A stretch of 31,050 nucleotides of DNA. It comes from CAIUVD01 sp044338255. GTDB taxonomy: Bacteria > Planctomycetota > UBA11346. The position numbers and the translations under genes were made by a program. The DNA is taken from positions 1 through 31,050 of the forward strand of contig JBIILZ010000039.1 of the NCBI GenBank assembly GCA_044338255.1, written 5' to 3'. This document shows positions 8,277 to 16,276 of this stretch, one piece after another (position 1 is the stretch's first letter; every line of letters begins with the position of its first letter). Under the pieces are notes generated by a model. It saw only the letters and a program-made list of their open reading frames with translations, searched no databases and was not told the origin of the DNA.

Positions 8277-8322
8277 AGGACTTGGCAATTTGCCGAAAAG
8301 CGGCACCAACGTGCCAAGTCCT
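8277..8322. terminator. Nested stem-loop between ychF and the moxR-like gene
   Basis: AGGACTTGGCA (8277-8287) pairs perfectly with TGCCAAGTCCT (8312-8322). Inside it TGCCG and CGGCA (8291-8305) form a second small hairpin. No T-run follows on either strand. It may terminate or stabilise the ychF transcript, or act in the leader of the following operon. The assignment as terminator is tentative. Confidence 0.4.
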
Positions 8323-8359
8323 AGCTTGCGACGGACCCCGCGCGGGGGTACCCATACGC

Positions 8360-9304
8360 ATGAGCACAGCCCCTTCGCCGCATGAACTGTTTTCGCGTCT
8401 GCAACGTGCGATCGGCACCGTCGTGCAGGGCCAGGAGCAGGTCGTGCGACTGGTCCTGGCGACCTTTATCGGCGGTGGCCACGTGCTGCTCGACGATGTC
8501 CCGGGCACCGGCAAGACGACCTTGGCCAAGGCCCTGGCGCGGGTCATTGATGCCAAGTTCTCGCGGGTGCAGTTCACCCCCGATCTGCTGCCGTCGGACA
8601 TCCTCGGGGTGGCGATCTTCAATCAGAAATCGACCGAGTTTGAATTCCACCAGGGCCCGGTGTTCACCGACATCCTGCTCGCCGATGAGATCAATCGCGC
8701 CTCGCCGCGGACGCAGTCGGCGCTCTTAGAGGCGATGGCCGAGGGCCAGGTCAGCGTCGAGGGGCAACGGCGCCCGCTGTCGGATGTGTTCTTCACCATC
8801 GCCACTCAGAATCCGGTCGAATTCCGCGGCACCTATCCTCTGCCCGAGGCGCAGATGGATCGCTTCGCCATCCGTCTGAAGCTCGGCTACCTGAGCCTCG
8901 ATGACGAATGCGCCATGCTCGGGGCGCAGCAGGGGGCGCATCCCTTGGAGCGTCTGCAGCCGTGCCTGTCGGTGGGCGAATTGCGCGGCCTGCGCCAGGC
9001 CGCGCAGGCGGTGCGCATCAGCGATGAAGTGCGTCGCTACTTGGTCGAGGTCGTCGCCGGTACGCGCCGGGCGCCGGGCGTCCGGCTCGGTGCCAGTCCG
9101 CGAGCGTCGGTGGCCTTGATGCGTACCAGCCAGGCCCTGGCGATGAGCGAAGGCGCGGCCTTCGTGACCCCGGCCCACGTGCAGCAGCTCGCGGTCGCGA
9201 CCCTCGCCCATCGCCTAGTGCTCGATCCGCAGGCGGCTTTCGGCGGCGCCACCGCCGAAGCCGCGGTCGCCGGCGTACTCACCCGTATCGCGGTGCCGCA
9301 CTGA
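8360..9304 (+). CDS. MoxR-family AAA+ ATPase
   Basis: This 314-residue MoxR-type AAA+ ATPase is thought to act as a chaperone-like machine that matures or activates partner proteins. It has a Walker A motif DVPGTGKTT (K52), Walker B ILLADE (D109-E110) followed by INRASPRTQSALLEAMAEGQ, and the family signature ATQNPVEFRGTYPLPEAQMDRF. The AAA lid domain fills the C-terminus. I chose the ATG at 8360; a longer frame from 8282 would run through the stem-loop and adds residues unlike MoxR. The stop overlaps the start of the DUF58 gene (TGATG). With the next two genes it forms the common MoxR/DUF58/transglutaminase cassette, whose exact substrate is not known. Confidence 0.93.
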   Translation: MSTAPSPHELFSRLQRAIGTVVQGQEQVVRLVLATFIGGGHVLLDDVPGTGKTTLAKALARVIDAKFSRVQFTPDLLPSDILGVAIFNQKSTEFEFHQGPVFTDILLADEINRASPRTQSALLEAMAEGQVSVEGQRRPLSDVFFTIATQNPVEFRGTYPLPEAQMDRFAIRLKLGYLSLDDECAMLGAQQGAHPLERLQPCLSVGELRGLRQAAQAVRISDEVRRYLVEVVAGTRRAPGVRLGASPRASVALMRTSQALAMSEGAAFVTPAHVQQLAVATLAHRLVLDPQAAFGGATAEAAVAGVLTRIAVPH

Positions 9305-10683
9305 TGTTCGGCTTGGTGAAACGGTTTTTGAGCCGCTGGTACCTGACCTCACGCGGGGTCATGCGCTTGCTGCGTCGCCGTTTCACCATCGTCGGCTTCG
9401 CCTTGCTGGTGGCCATGGCGGTGACCCTGGGCACCGCTAACCATGAGCAGACCATGGGCTTTCCGGCCTTCCTGGTATTGGCGACGGTGTGGCTAATGGC
9501 TCTCATCAGTGCCCCGTTCTTCCGCTTGAAATTTCAGGTCACGCGTGAAGTCCCGCCCCTGGTTACGGCGGGGACGCCGTTCACCATGCAGGTGCACCTC
9601 AGCCATGCCAGTCGCCAGGTCCAGGCCGGACTCGCCTATGCCGAGGAGTTGCACGAGCCGCAGTTGACCAGCGATGATGTCATGAATCGCCTGCGCGAGG
9701 TGCTCACCTGGCGGCCGCAGTTCGGTCTCGGCACCTACCTCGTGCGTTCGACACGCCCGGCGCGCTGCGTGCCGGTGGCGGTTCCGAACATCAACCCGGG
9801 CGCGACCTGCACCGTGGCGGTGTCGATCACCGCTTGGCGTCGCGGCCCCTTGGAGCTGGCGGCGGGAGTCGTCATGCGCACCGATCCCTTCGGGGTCTTC
9901 CAGGCTTTCTGCCGCACGTCGAAAAACGCTCCGACAGCGACGATCCTGGTCCTCCCGGCACGCTTCCCACTGCCGCCGCTGGCGTTGCTGGGGCAAAGCC
10001 GCGAACAGTCTGAGGGCACCGCCCTCGCCACCGGCGTCGGCCAGGCCGAGGAGTTCGTGGCCTTGCGCGACTACCGTCGAGGCGATCCGCTCAAGCATGT
10101 GCACTGGCGCTCGGTGGCGCGCACCGGTCGGGTGGTGGTCAAGGAATTCCAGGACGAGCACCTCATGCGCCATGGCCTGGTGCTCGACACCTGCTGCGCG
10201 CCACGGGATGATCTACTGTTCGAGGAAGCGGTGGCGGTGGCGGCGTCGTTCGTGTGCACGGTGCCGGATCAGGAATCCCTGCTCGATCTGCTGCTGGTCG
10301 ATCGGCAGGCGCTATGCCTGGGCAGCGGCCGGGGCCTGACCAGCGGCCGGGGTCTAGGTTCGACCCAGCGCATGCTTGAGGTCCTCGCCACCGTCCAGCC
10401 GACGCGCGAGCGCGAGTACGCCGCCCTCGAGGCCCTCGTCGGCCAGCATCGCGAGTCGCTCAGCAGCTGCGTGGTGGTGCTGCTGGCCTGGGATGAGCCG
10501 CGACGGGAAATGATCCGGCGCCTGCGCGTCCAGCGTCTGCCCTTGGTGGTGCTGCTCTTGGTGCCGCGCGGCCAGACCACGCTCGCCGAACGTGGCACCC
10601 CCGAGCAGCAGCCCGATCGTCTCATCGTTCTCGAATCCGGGCGTATTCCCGAAGGTTTGCTGGCCTTGGGGCAGAGCCCATGA
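9304..10683 (+). CDS. DUF58 domain membrane protein
   Basis: The 459-residue product has two close hydrophobic segments near residues 30-75, then a beta-rich region of about 150 residues. After this comes the DUF58 core, marked by EFVALRDYRRGDPLKHVHWRS and VKEFQDE at about 240-285, which resembles a von Willebrand factor A-like fold. DUF58 proteins are nearly always encoded next to MoxR ATPases, and this one is expected to be a membrane partner or client of the preceding gene product. The ATG overlaps the upstream stop, and its own stop overlaps the next ATG (ATGA), so the three genes are very likely one operon with coupled translation. There is a short GR-rich internal duplication (SGRGLTSGRGLGS) near residue 341. 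Confidence 0.9.
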   Translation: MFGLVKRFLSRWYLTSRGVMRLLRRRFTIVGFALLVAMAVTLGTANHEQTMGFPAFLVLATVWLMALISAPFFRLKFQVTREVPPLVTAGTPFTMQVHLSHASRQVQAGLAYAEELHEPQLTSDDVMNRLREVLTWRPQFGLGTYLVRSTRPARCVPVAVPNINPGATCTVAVSITAWRRGPLELAAGVVMRTDPFGVFQAFCRTSKNAPTATILVLPARFPLPPLALLGQSREQSEGTALATGVGQAEEFVALRDYRRGDPLKHVHWRSVARTGRVVVKEFQDEHLMRHGLVLDTCCAPRDDLLFEEAVAVAASFVCTVPDQESLLDLLLVDRQALCLGSGRGLTSGRGLGSTQRMLEVLATVQPTREREYAALEALVGQHRESLSSCVVVLLAWDEPRREMIRRLRVQRLPLVVLLLVPRGQTTLAERGTPEQQPDRLIVLESGRIPEGLLALGQSP

Positions 10684-12785
10684 ATACCGCCTGGCAGATC
10701 CATCGACCGTGGTACATCGCGGTTCTGCTGCTGTGGGGCTGGCAGACCGACTTCCTGTGGCTGGCCTTGGCCATGGGTCTGATCCTCGAAGCGCCGCGCC
10801 TGATCAAGGCCCGCGTCGATATCAGCTTCGCCGACTTCGAGCGCTTATGGAGCTTCAGCTCGGTGGTCTTCCTGGGAGTCATCTTCTACCTCGCCATGGC
10901 CCGCCAGGGGCTCGATGCGGTCGGGGCTCTCACCGGCGTCGAGCCGACCGCGGATCAGCCGGATGCGATGCGCCGGATGTCGGGCACGGCGTTGACCTTC
11001 CTGCGCTGGTTGCCGTTCATCCTCTTCCCCTTTACCGCCAGCGTCGCCTGGAGCCGGACCACGGTGTTGCCGTGGTCGATCTTCAGCATGTATGAACAGG
11101 CGCGGGCCAAGCGTCAGCCTTTGGCGCCGACCCCGGAATGGGCGCAGATGCTCATGCATCCCGGCTATTTCTACATCGGCGTGACCTTGTTCGCGGCCAC
11201 CACCACCACCAGCCATGCGCTGTACTTCCTGCCGCTGTGGCTGGCGGTCCTGATGCTCACCTGGTGGCCGTGGCGCAGCCGCAGTTACGGGACCGGCACC
11301 TGGGTCATCATCCTGCTGCTGTTGGCGACGACCTCGATCATCGCCCCGTTCGGCCATCGCGCCACGCGTGCGGCCTGGGCGGCCGTCGAGGAACGCTTCC
11401 AAGGAGGCGGTGGTGCCTTTGGCGGGGGCAAGACCAATCCCGATCAACTATCGCGACGGACGGCCTTCGGCGCCATCGGCGCGCTCAAGCAATCGGGAGC
11501 CATCCTGCTGCGCGCGACGACTCCCGATGACCAGCCTCCGGGGCTGTTGCGCGAGGCTGCCTTCAATCGTTTCCATGGTTCGTTGTGGGCTACGGCCCGG
11601 CATGATTTCGGGCCCTTGGATCCCACCCATGTCACCAATCATGCCGGCAACCAGCTCAGTACTCAGCCGTTGCTGACCATCACCCGGGCCACGGCTGAAG
11701 GCGATACGCCCCTGGCGCTGCCGAATGACGGCCTGCGCCTGCACCTCGTCGGACAGGCGCAGGCCGAGGTCGGTGGCCTGGGCGCAGTGCGCTTGCGCGG
11801 TGGACTGCCCCTAGCGGTCTACCAGGTCGAGCGCGGATCGGCGAGCGAGCGTGATCCCGAGCCGCAATCCGACGACCTCACGCTTGATCGTCTCGACGCT
11901 CAGGAACGCGCCGCGGTGCTCGCCGCCGCCGAGGCCATCGGCGTCCAGGGCCTCGCTACCGAGGTTGCGATGGAACGTCTCGAACGCTATTTCGGCACGC
12001 ATTTCAGCTATTCTTTGTGGCAGGCGCCGACCACCGATGGCCAGCAACCGCTGGTGCGTTTCCTGACCACCAGCCACGCGGGACATTGCGAGTATTTCGC
12101 TACCGCCACGGTGCTGCTGCTACGCGCCGCCGGCATTCCGGCGCGCTACGCGGTCGGCTTCAGCATGAACGAACGCTATGATCAAGGCTGGATCGCGCGC
12201 GGTCGTGATGCCCATGCCTGGTGTCTGGTCTGGAACCACGGGCAATGGCAGGACTTCGATACCACGCCCGGCAGCTGGCGTGAGCAGGAGCAGCAATCCC
12301 GGCCGTGGTTCGAGGGCGTCAGCGATCGCTGGGCGGATCTCTGGTATCGCTTCGACATCTGGCGCCAGGGCGGTGGGCGCTGGCAATTGCTGGTCTTCGG
12401 CTTCGGCATGGTGGTGCTGGCGTGGATCGCCTGGCGGCAGGTACGCGGCAGCCGCTGGCGGCGCGTGGGGACCTCGGCAGGGGCGGCGGCGATGATCCCG
12501 TTTGGACTGGACTCGGAATTCTTCAAGGTCCTCGCCCTGCTCGAGGGATCACATCACCGTCCGCCACATCTGCCGCCGGGGCTGTGGATCCGCGATCTGA
12601 TCCTGCCTGCGGGCCTCGATCGTCAGCAACTCGCCGAGGCGCTCGGCTTGCATGAACGTCTGCGTTTTGATCCCGCGGGCCTGCCACCGAGCCAACGTCG
12701 CCGCTTGGCCGAGCTCTCCCAGAGCTTGCACTCGGCGATCACCACAGAGCAGGCTGGCAGGGCTAAGCTCAATTCACCAAAGTAA
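10680..12785 (+). CDS. Transglutaminase-like membrane protein (TgpA type)
   Basis: This 701-residue protein has several N-terminal membrane helices (about 10-240) and then a soluble region with a transglutaminase-like cysteine peptidase/transferase domain. The triad is visible: C470 in AGHCEYFA, H512 in GRDAHAWCLVW and D527 in QDFDTTPGSW. A further membrane helix lies at about 570-590 (LLVFGFGMVVLAWIAW), followed by a cytoplasmic tail with helices. This matches the TgpA/DUF3488-transglutaminase architecture that closes MoxR-DUF58 operons. The catalytic domain is expected on the outer face of the inner membrane. All triad residues are present, so it is probably active, but substrates are unknown. 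Only 3 bp separate its stop from the end of the convergent kinase gene. Confidence 0.92.
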   Translation: MNTAWQIHRPWYIAVLLLWGWQTDFLWLALAMGLILEAPRLIKARVDISFADFERLWSFSSVVFLGVIFYLAMARQGLDAVGALTGVEPTADQPDAMRRMSGTALTFLRWLPFILFPFTASVAWSRTTVLPWSIFSMYEQARAKRQPLAPTPEWAQMLMHPGYFYIGVTLFAATTTTSHALYFLPLWLAVLMLTWWPWRSRSYGTGTWVIILLLLATTSIIAPFGHRATRAAWAAVEERFQGGGGAFGGGKTNPDQLSRRTAFGAIGALKQSGAILLRATTPDDQPPGLLREAAFNRFHGSLWATARHDFGPLDPTHVTNHAGNQLSTQPLLTITRATAEGDTPLALPNDGLRLHLVGQAQAEVGGLGAVRLRGGLPLAVYQVERGSASERDPEPQSDDLTLDRLDAQERAAVLAAAEAIGVQGLATEVAMERLERYFGTHFSYSLWQAPTTDGQQPLVRFLTTSHAGHCEYFATATVLLLRAAGIPARYAVGFSMNERYDQGWIARGRDAHAWCLVWNHGQWQDFDTTPGSWREQEQQSRPWFEGVSDRWADLWYRFDIWRQGGGRWQLLVFGFGMVVLAWIAWRQVRGSRWRRVGTSAGAAAMIPFGLDSEFFKVLALLEGSHHRPPHLPPGLWIRDLILPAGLDRQQLAEALGLHERLRFDPAGLPPSQRRRLAELSQSLHSAITTEQAGRAKLNSPK

Positions 12786-12788
12786 CAC

Positions 12789-14918
12789 TTACGGCGAGGT
12801 GCCTAGTCGTACCCCGGCGGCGAGCAGAGCGTCGACGCAGCGCTCCATGGGATGCCCGCTGCGATGGTGCAGGTGATGCTGGAAGTGCGCCGCTTGATGC
12901 AGTCCGTCGATGAACGTCTGGGCTTCATCGAGGTGCCCGCTGCGGGCGAGGGCGAGGGCGTGCAGGGCCTGCAGCTCCAGGTACTCGGGATTGCTCTGCA
13001 GGCCGGCGGCGCTCTCGCTAGCGAGGGTCGCGTCATCGCCAGCGTCCATGGCGGCATAGGCGAGCAGGATGTGCGGCCACATGCTCAGCGGATCCGCTCC
13101 GAGGGCGACCAGCGCATGGGTGCGGACCTCGGCCGTATGCCGGGCGATGAGGGCGGCGCGGGCGGCGGTGATCCGCGGCCAGAAGGCTCCGGGTGTGGTT
13201 CGCAAGCGCTCCTCGGCAAGCCGCGCCAGGCGGGCATCGGGGGCGTAGGTCGCGAGCAGGACGTTGGCGGTGTCCTCCTGATGTAGCGCGGCTTCCGATT
13301 CATCGCACTGGCACAATTCGAGTTCATGCGGGCCGATGAGTGGACGCGTCAGCAGGTCGGCGACCGAACCCCAGGCGGCATCCGGGGCGGCGTCCGCGAT
13401 GAGGCGCGGGATGGCGGCGATCAGCGGCGAATCCACGCGTGCGACCAGCAGCGCGCGCTGCAACTGTACCGCCACCGCCAGCAGCAGCCCACGTTCGGGA
13501 TGCTCGCGGAGGATCACGGCCGCTGTCGGTGCCAAGGGATCGCAACCGGCCGCGACCAGGGCGGCTGTGAGCTCGCTGATCTCGCCCGGCCAGGGGCCAC
13601 GGTGGGCATAGCGCCGGGCGAGCTCGCGGAGGTGATCATCGGCCAGGGCCCGCTCGATGCGCTGACGCGCCGAGCCCACCGCTGCGGTTTCCGGCAAGGC
13701 CGAAAGCTGCTCGCGCCACTGCCGTAGGCCATCGGCATCCGGCAGTGGCGTGCCCAGCAGCGTCAGGGCTTGCTGTGTCGCCAGGCTGCGTTCGCGGGCG
13801 AGCGACGCGCTCAGCGCCAAGCCGGCCACGAGGGCGGTCAGAAGCGCGGCGGTGAGCAGCGGTTGGCGCTGCAGGAAGCGGCGCCCGGCGAGCAGGGCAT
13901 GGATGCCCCAGCTGCGTTCTTCGGCGAGGGCGATGCCGTGACGAAGCCAGCGGCGCATGTCAGCAGCGACCTCGGCGGCGTCGGCGTAGCGCTGAGCGGG
14001 AGCTGCCGCCATGCACTGGGCGGCGATCGCACCCAGGCCACGTCGGCCCAAGGCGCACGGTTGATCCGGGGCCGCGCCGGTGAGCGCGAAACGCAACAGT
14101 GCCCCCAGGGCCCAGACATCCATGCGCGGGTCGGCGGGCGCTGCCCCTGAGGTTTCCGGCGCCGCCCACGGAGGGGTGCCGAGGCGCTGGTTGGCACCAG
14201 CGAGGTCGGTTTGGTGGGCTTTTTGGCCAGTCACGTGTTCAGCAGTCACGAGGCTGGCGCCGGTGGACCCGGCCAGACCCCAGTCGATGACGAGAGTCTC
14301 TGCGTCCTCGCCCAGCCAGATATGTTCAGGTTTGAGGTCGCGATGGACGATGCCCGCGTGGTGGGCGAAGCCCAGGGCATCGGCGACCTTGAGCAGGATG
14401 TCGGCAGCTTCGGCGGCGGGCAGCGGGGCACGTGTGGCCAGCGTTGTGCCGCGCAGGCGCTTCATGACATAGGCCGGCTCGCCAGCGGCGGCAGCGCCGA
14501 CATCGTGGACGGGAACGATGCCCGGGTGTTCGAGACGGGCGGTGATCGCGGCCTCGCGGCGGAACAGGCGCAGGCGCAGGGCATGGCTGGCAATCGGCTC
14601 GTTGAGCCCACGCGGGCGGCAGCGTTTGAGCGCCACTTGTCGATCGAGCACCCGATCATGTACCAGTTCGACAATGCCCATGCCGCCGGCACCCAGCGTA
14701 TGCAGGGGCGTAAAACGGCTGGTGGCGGATTCGGAAGTGAAGATTTCGCCGGCTAATTCAGGCGGGGTCAGGGAAGGCGGCAGCTCAAGCTCACCGAGCA
14801 GACGTTCTTGCTCGTCCGCCGGCAGGGTCGCCAGCCAGGCATCGACTTCCTCGAAGCGCGGCAGGGTCAAGGTCCCGGCGCGATAGGCGGCGATATCCGC
14901 TGAGGTGGGCTGGAGCAT
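12789..14918 (-). CDS. Membrane-anchored PknB-type serine/threonine protein kinase
   Basis: The 709-residue product has a short N-terminal region, then a kinase domain at about 70-330: glycine loop LGAGGMGIVELV, K98 in VALKRC, catalytic loop HRDLKPEH (D194), a DWG motif at 212-214 in place of DFG, and GTPPWAAPE. One membrane helix lies at about 354-374, with a C-terminal region of about 330 residues rich in short helices like tetratricopeptide repeats. The predicted topology places the kinase in the cytoplasm and the tail outside. The start is the ATG at 14918; a GTG two codons upstream is possible. A heptamer repeat lies 10 bp upstream. The gene converges on the transglutaminase gene. DWG instead of DFG occurs in some bacterial kinases and should still bind magnesium. 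Confidence 0.92.
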   Translation of the reverse strand: MLQPTSADIAAYRAGTLTLPRFEEVDAWLATLPADEQERLLGELELPPSLTPPELAGEIFTSESATSRFTPLHTLGAGGMGIVELVHDRVLDRQVALKRCRPRGLNEPIASHALRLRLFRREAAITARLEHPGIVPVHDVGAAAAGEPAYVMKRLRGTTLATRAPLPAAEAADILLKVADALGFAHHAGIVHRDLKPEHIWLGEDAETLVIDWGLAGSTGASLVTAEHVTGQKAHQTDLAGANQRLGTPPWAAPETSGAAPADPRMDVWALGALLRFALTGAAPDQPCALGRRGLGAIAAQCMAAAPAQRYADAAEVAADMRRWLRHGIALAEERSWGIHALLAGRRFLQRQPLLTAALLTALVAGLALSASLARERSLATQQALTLLGTPLPDADGLRQWREQLSALPETAAVGSARQRIERALADDHLRELARRYAHRGPWPGEISELTAALVAAGCDPLAPTAAVILREHPERGLLLAVAVQLQRALLVARVDSPLIAAIPRLIADAAPDAAWGSVADLLTRPLIGPHELELCQCDESEAALHQEDTANVLLATYAPDARLARLAEERLRTTPGAFWPRITAARAALIARHTAEVRTHALVALGADPLSMWPHILLAYAAMDAGDDATLASESAAGLQSNPEYLELQALHALALARSGHLDEAQTFIDGLHQAAHFQHHLHHRSGHPMERCVDALLAAGVRLGTSP

Positions 14919-14927
14919 GCACACTCT

Positions 14928-14962
14928 TATCTGCTATATGCCATCTGCTATCTGCTATCTGC
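14928..14962 (-). repeat. Five tandem heptamers just upstream of the kinase start
   Basis: On the plus strand the units are TATCTGC, TATATGC, CATCTGC, TATCTGC and TATCTGC. They end 10 bp before the kinase start codon, so they sit in its leader or promoter. Changes in copy number would shift promoter or ribosome-binding spacing by 7 bp per unit. Confidence 0.9.
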
Positions 14963-14986
14963 GAGTCTCCGCTTGGGAGAGGCAGC

Positions 14987-15011
14987 GGTGCCCGCCGTGG
15001 CGGCAGGCACC
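14987..15011 (-). terminator. GC-rich hairpin after the small Cys/His protein gene
   Basis: GGTGCC (14987-14992) and GGCACC (15006-15011) form a stem that can extend with inner CGCC/GGCG pairing. It lies 16 bp past the stop of the minus-strand gene ending at 15028. There is no T-run, so a role as terminator is only plausible. Confidence 0.35.
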
Positions 15012-15027
15012 GGCACCTGTGAGAAGC

Positions 15028-15369
15028 TTATTTCGCGTGGTTATGGTCGTGAGCGGCCGGGGCCGGGGCTTTGGGATCCGCGGCTTTCGCCTCGGCGGCT
15101 TTGGCCATGTCGGCCTGGACTTTTTTGACGTTGCCGTCGACGTCTTTTTCGAACTTCTTGATGCAGCCAGAGCAGCAGAATTTCACTTCTTGGCCGTTGT
15201 AGACCTTGACCACGCTGTCGCCCATGCCTCCGAGCTTTTCGCCGGAGACAGCGCAGGTATTAATGGTATAGGGTTTGGCCTTGGCGGCTTCGGCCTCGGC
15301 GCCGAAAGCGTTCGCGCTTGATAACGCGCAAAGGGTAAAGAGGAAAGAGGCAAAGGTGAGGTTACGCAT
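15028..15369 (-). CDS. Small secreted YHS/TRASH-like metal-binding protein
   Basis: This 113-residue protein begins with a signal peptide (MRNLTFASFLFTLCALSSANAFGA, cut after about residue 23 or 24; written here as MRNLTFASFLFTLCALSSAN plus AFGA). The mature part has C39 in the motif TCAVSGEKL and C65, C66, C69 in KFCCSGCIKKFEKD. This is the pattern of YHS/TRASH-type heavy-metal-binding domains in periplasmic or membrane-linked proteins. The tail is Ala/Lys-rich and ends HDHNHAK, a second possible metal site. AAGGA lies about 9 bases before the ATG, a good ribosome binding site. No metal transporter gene is next to it, so the metal (copper, zinc or other) and the partner are unknown. Confidence 0.75.
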   Translation of the reverse strand: MRNLTFASFLFTLCALSSANAFGAEAEAAKAKPYTINTCAVSGEKLGGMGDSVVKVYNGQEVKFCCSGCIKKFEKDVDGNVKKVQADMAKAAEAKAADPKAPAPAAHDHNHAK

Positions 15370-15433
15370 GGGAGAGGTTCCTTAGTTGGAAAGGTCGGAT
15401 CGGCGATGAGCGTTTCAGCAATTTCGCGGGCGG

Positions 15434-16276
15434 CTATTCCGCGCTCTTTCCAAAAGGATCCGAAACCAGGACCGGGTTGGTGATCTGACCGCGTACCGTG
15501 AAGCGCGCCGCGCGACGGGTCAGGGGATTGAGGATGAAGGTCGCCACGCCACCGGTCAGGGCGTTGGCGATCTTGTTGGCGAAGAGCGGCTCCAACGAGA
15601 GCCGTAGATCACCGTCGTAGCCGACGTGGCCGGCGATCGAGATCTTCGCCGCCGGCGCATCGATGTGCGCAAACACCAGGGTGAGCTTGCCGTCGCCGAG
15701 ATTGAAGCGGGTATCGAAGCGATCCTTGCCCTTGTTGGCGCCCGGATCACCGACGAGAAAGTTGGCCAGTACTGGCAACTGCACGAAGTTACCGTCGGTG
15801 AGGGAGAGCTCGCCGTGCCCGCTCATCTGCTCGGGATGATCCGCCGGGAGGCTGAAATCCACCCAGCCATTGAGTGTCCCGCTGAGGTTCTCGGCATTGC
15901 CGCCGAGCTGCCGTAGCAGGGTCGCGACATCGGCCTTGGCGAGTTCGAAATGCCCGCGGTAGATGATCGCGGAGCTCGGGCCGCCCGCCGGATCGGGTTG
16001 CGGCAGATCGATCGACAGCCAGCCGGTGACCGTGCCGCCATAAGCCTTGGCCTGGCATTTATCAAAGAGGATCTTGCGTCCCTTCATTTCCGGACGGGCC
16101 ACGACATCGCGGAAATTGAGCACTCCGAATTCGAGAGTGTTGGCGTGCAGGACCTCACCGGCGATCGCCGGGGCGTAATCGGCTTCGGCCGCCGGCAGCA
16201 AGTGGCTGATCAGCAGCAGGTGGCTGATCAGCAGCAAGTGGCTGATCAGCAGCAGCGCCAACCCGAGGCGTCGCAT
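15434..16276 (-). CDS. AsmA-like secreted or envelope protein with repeat-built signal peptide
   Basis: This 280-residue protein has an N-terminal hydrophobic segment made of three near-identical hexapeptides LLLISH, then PAAEA, a likely signal-peptidase site. The mature part alternates glycine-rich beta strands (GGTVTGWLSIDLP, LSGTLNGWVDFSLP, MSGHGELSLTDGNFVQLPVL, GYDGDLRLSLEPL). This resembles the C-terminal AsmA-like region found in proteins that handle lipid or outer-membrane material in the periplasm. Assignment to that superfamily is moderate. The start at 16276 shares one base with the stop of the cyclodeaminase-like gene upstream, so the two are probably translated together. The reading frame continues open upstream of this ATG, but only as a shadow of that gene. 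Confidence 0.7.
   Translation of the reverse strand: MRRLGLALLLISHLLLISHLLLISHLLPAAEADYAPAIAGEVLHANTLEFGVLNFRDVVARPEMKGRKILFDKCQAKAYGGTVTGWLSIDLPQPDPAGGPSSAIIYRGHFELAKADVATLLRQLGGNAENLSGTLNGWVDFSLPADHPEQMSGHGELSLTDGNFVQLPVLANFLVGDPGANKGKDRFDTRFNLGDGKLTLVFAHIDAPAAKISIAGHVGYDGDLRLSLEPLFANKIANALTGGVATFILNPLTRRAARFTVRGQITNPVLVSDPFGKSAE
16201..16254 (-). repeat. Three tandem 18-bp units inside a signal-peptide coding region
   Basis: Units at 16201-16218, 16219-16236 and 16237-16254 differ at one base and each carries the palindrome GCTGATCAGC. They encode the LLLISH repeats of the AsmA-like protein. Because the unit is 18 bp, copy changes keep the frame and only lengthen or shorten the hydrophobic core by six residues. 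Confidence 0.97.

Noticed and set aside
13838..14756. Several open frames antisense to the kinase gene
   Set aside because: They follow the GC-rich third-position pattern of the kinase gene and show no domains.
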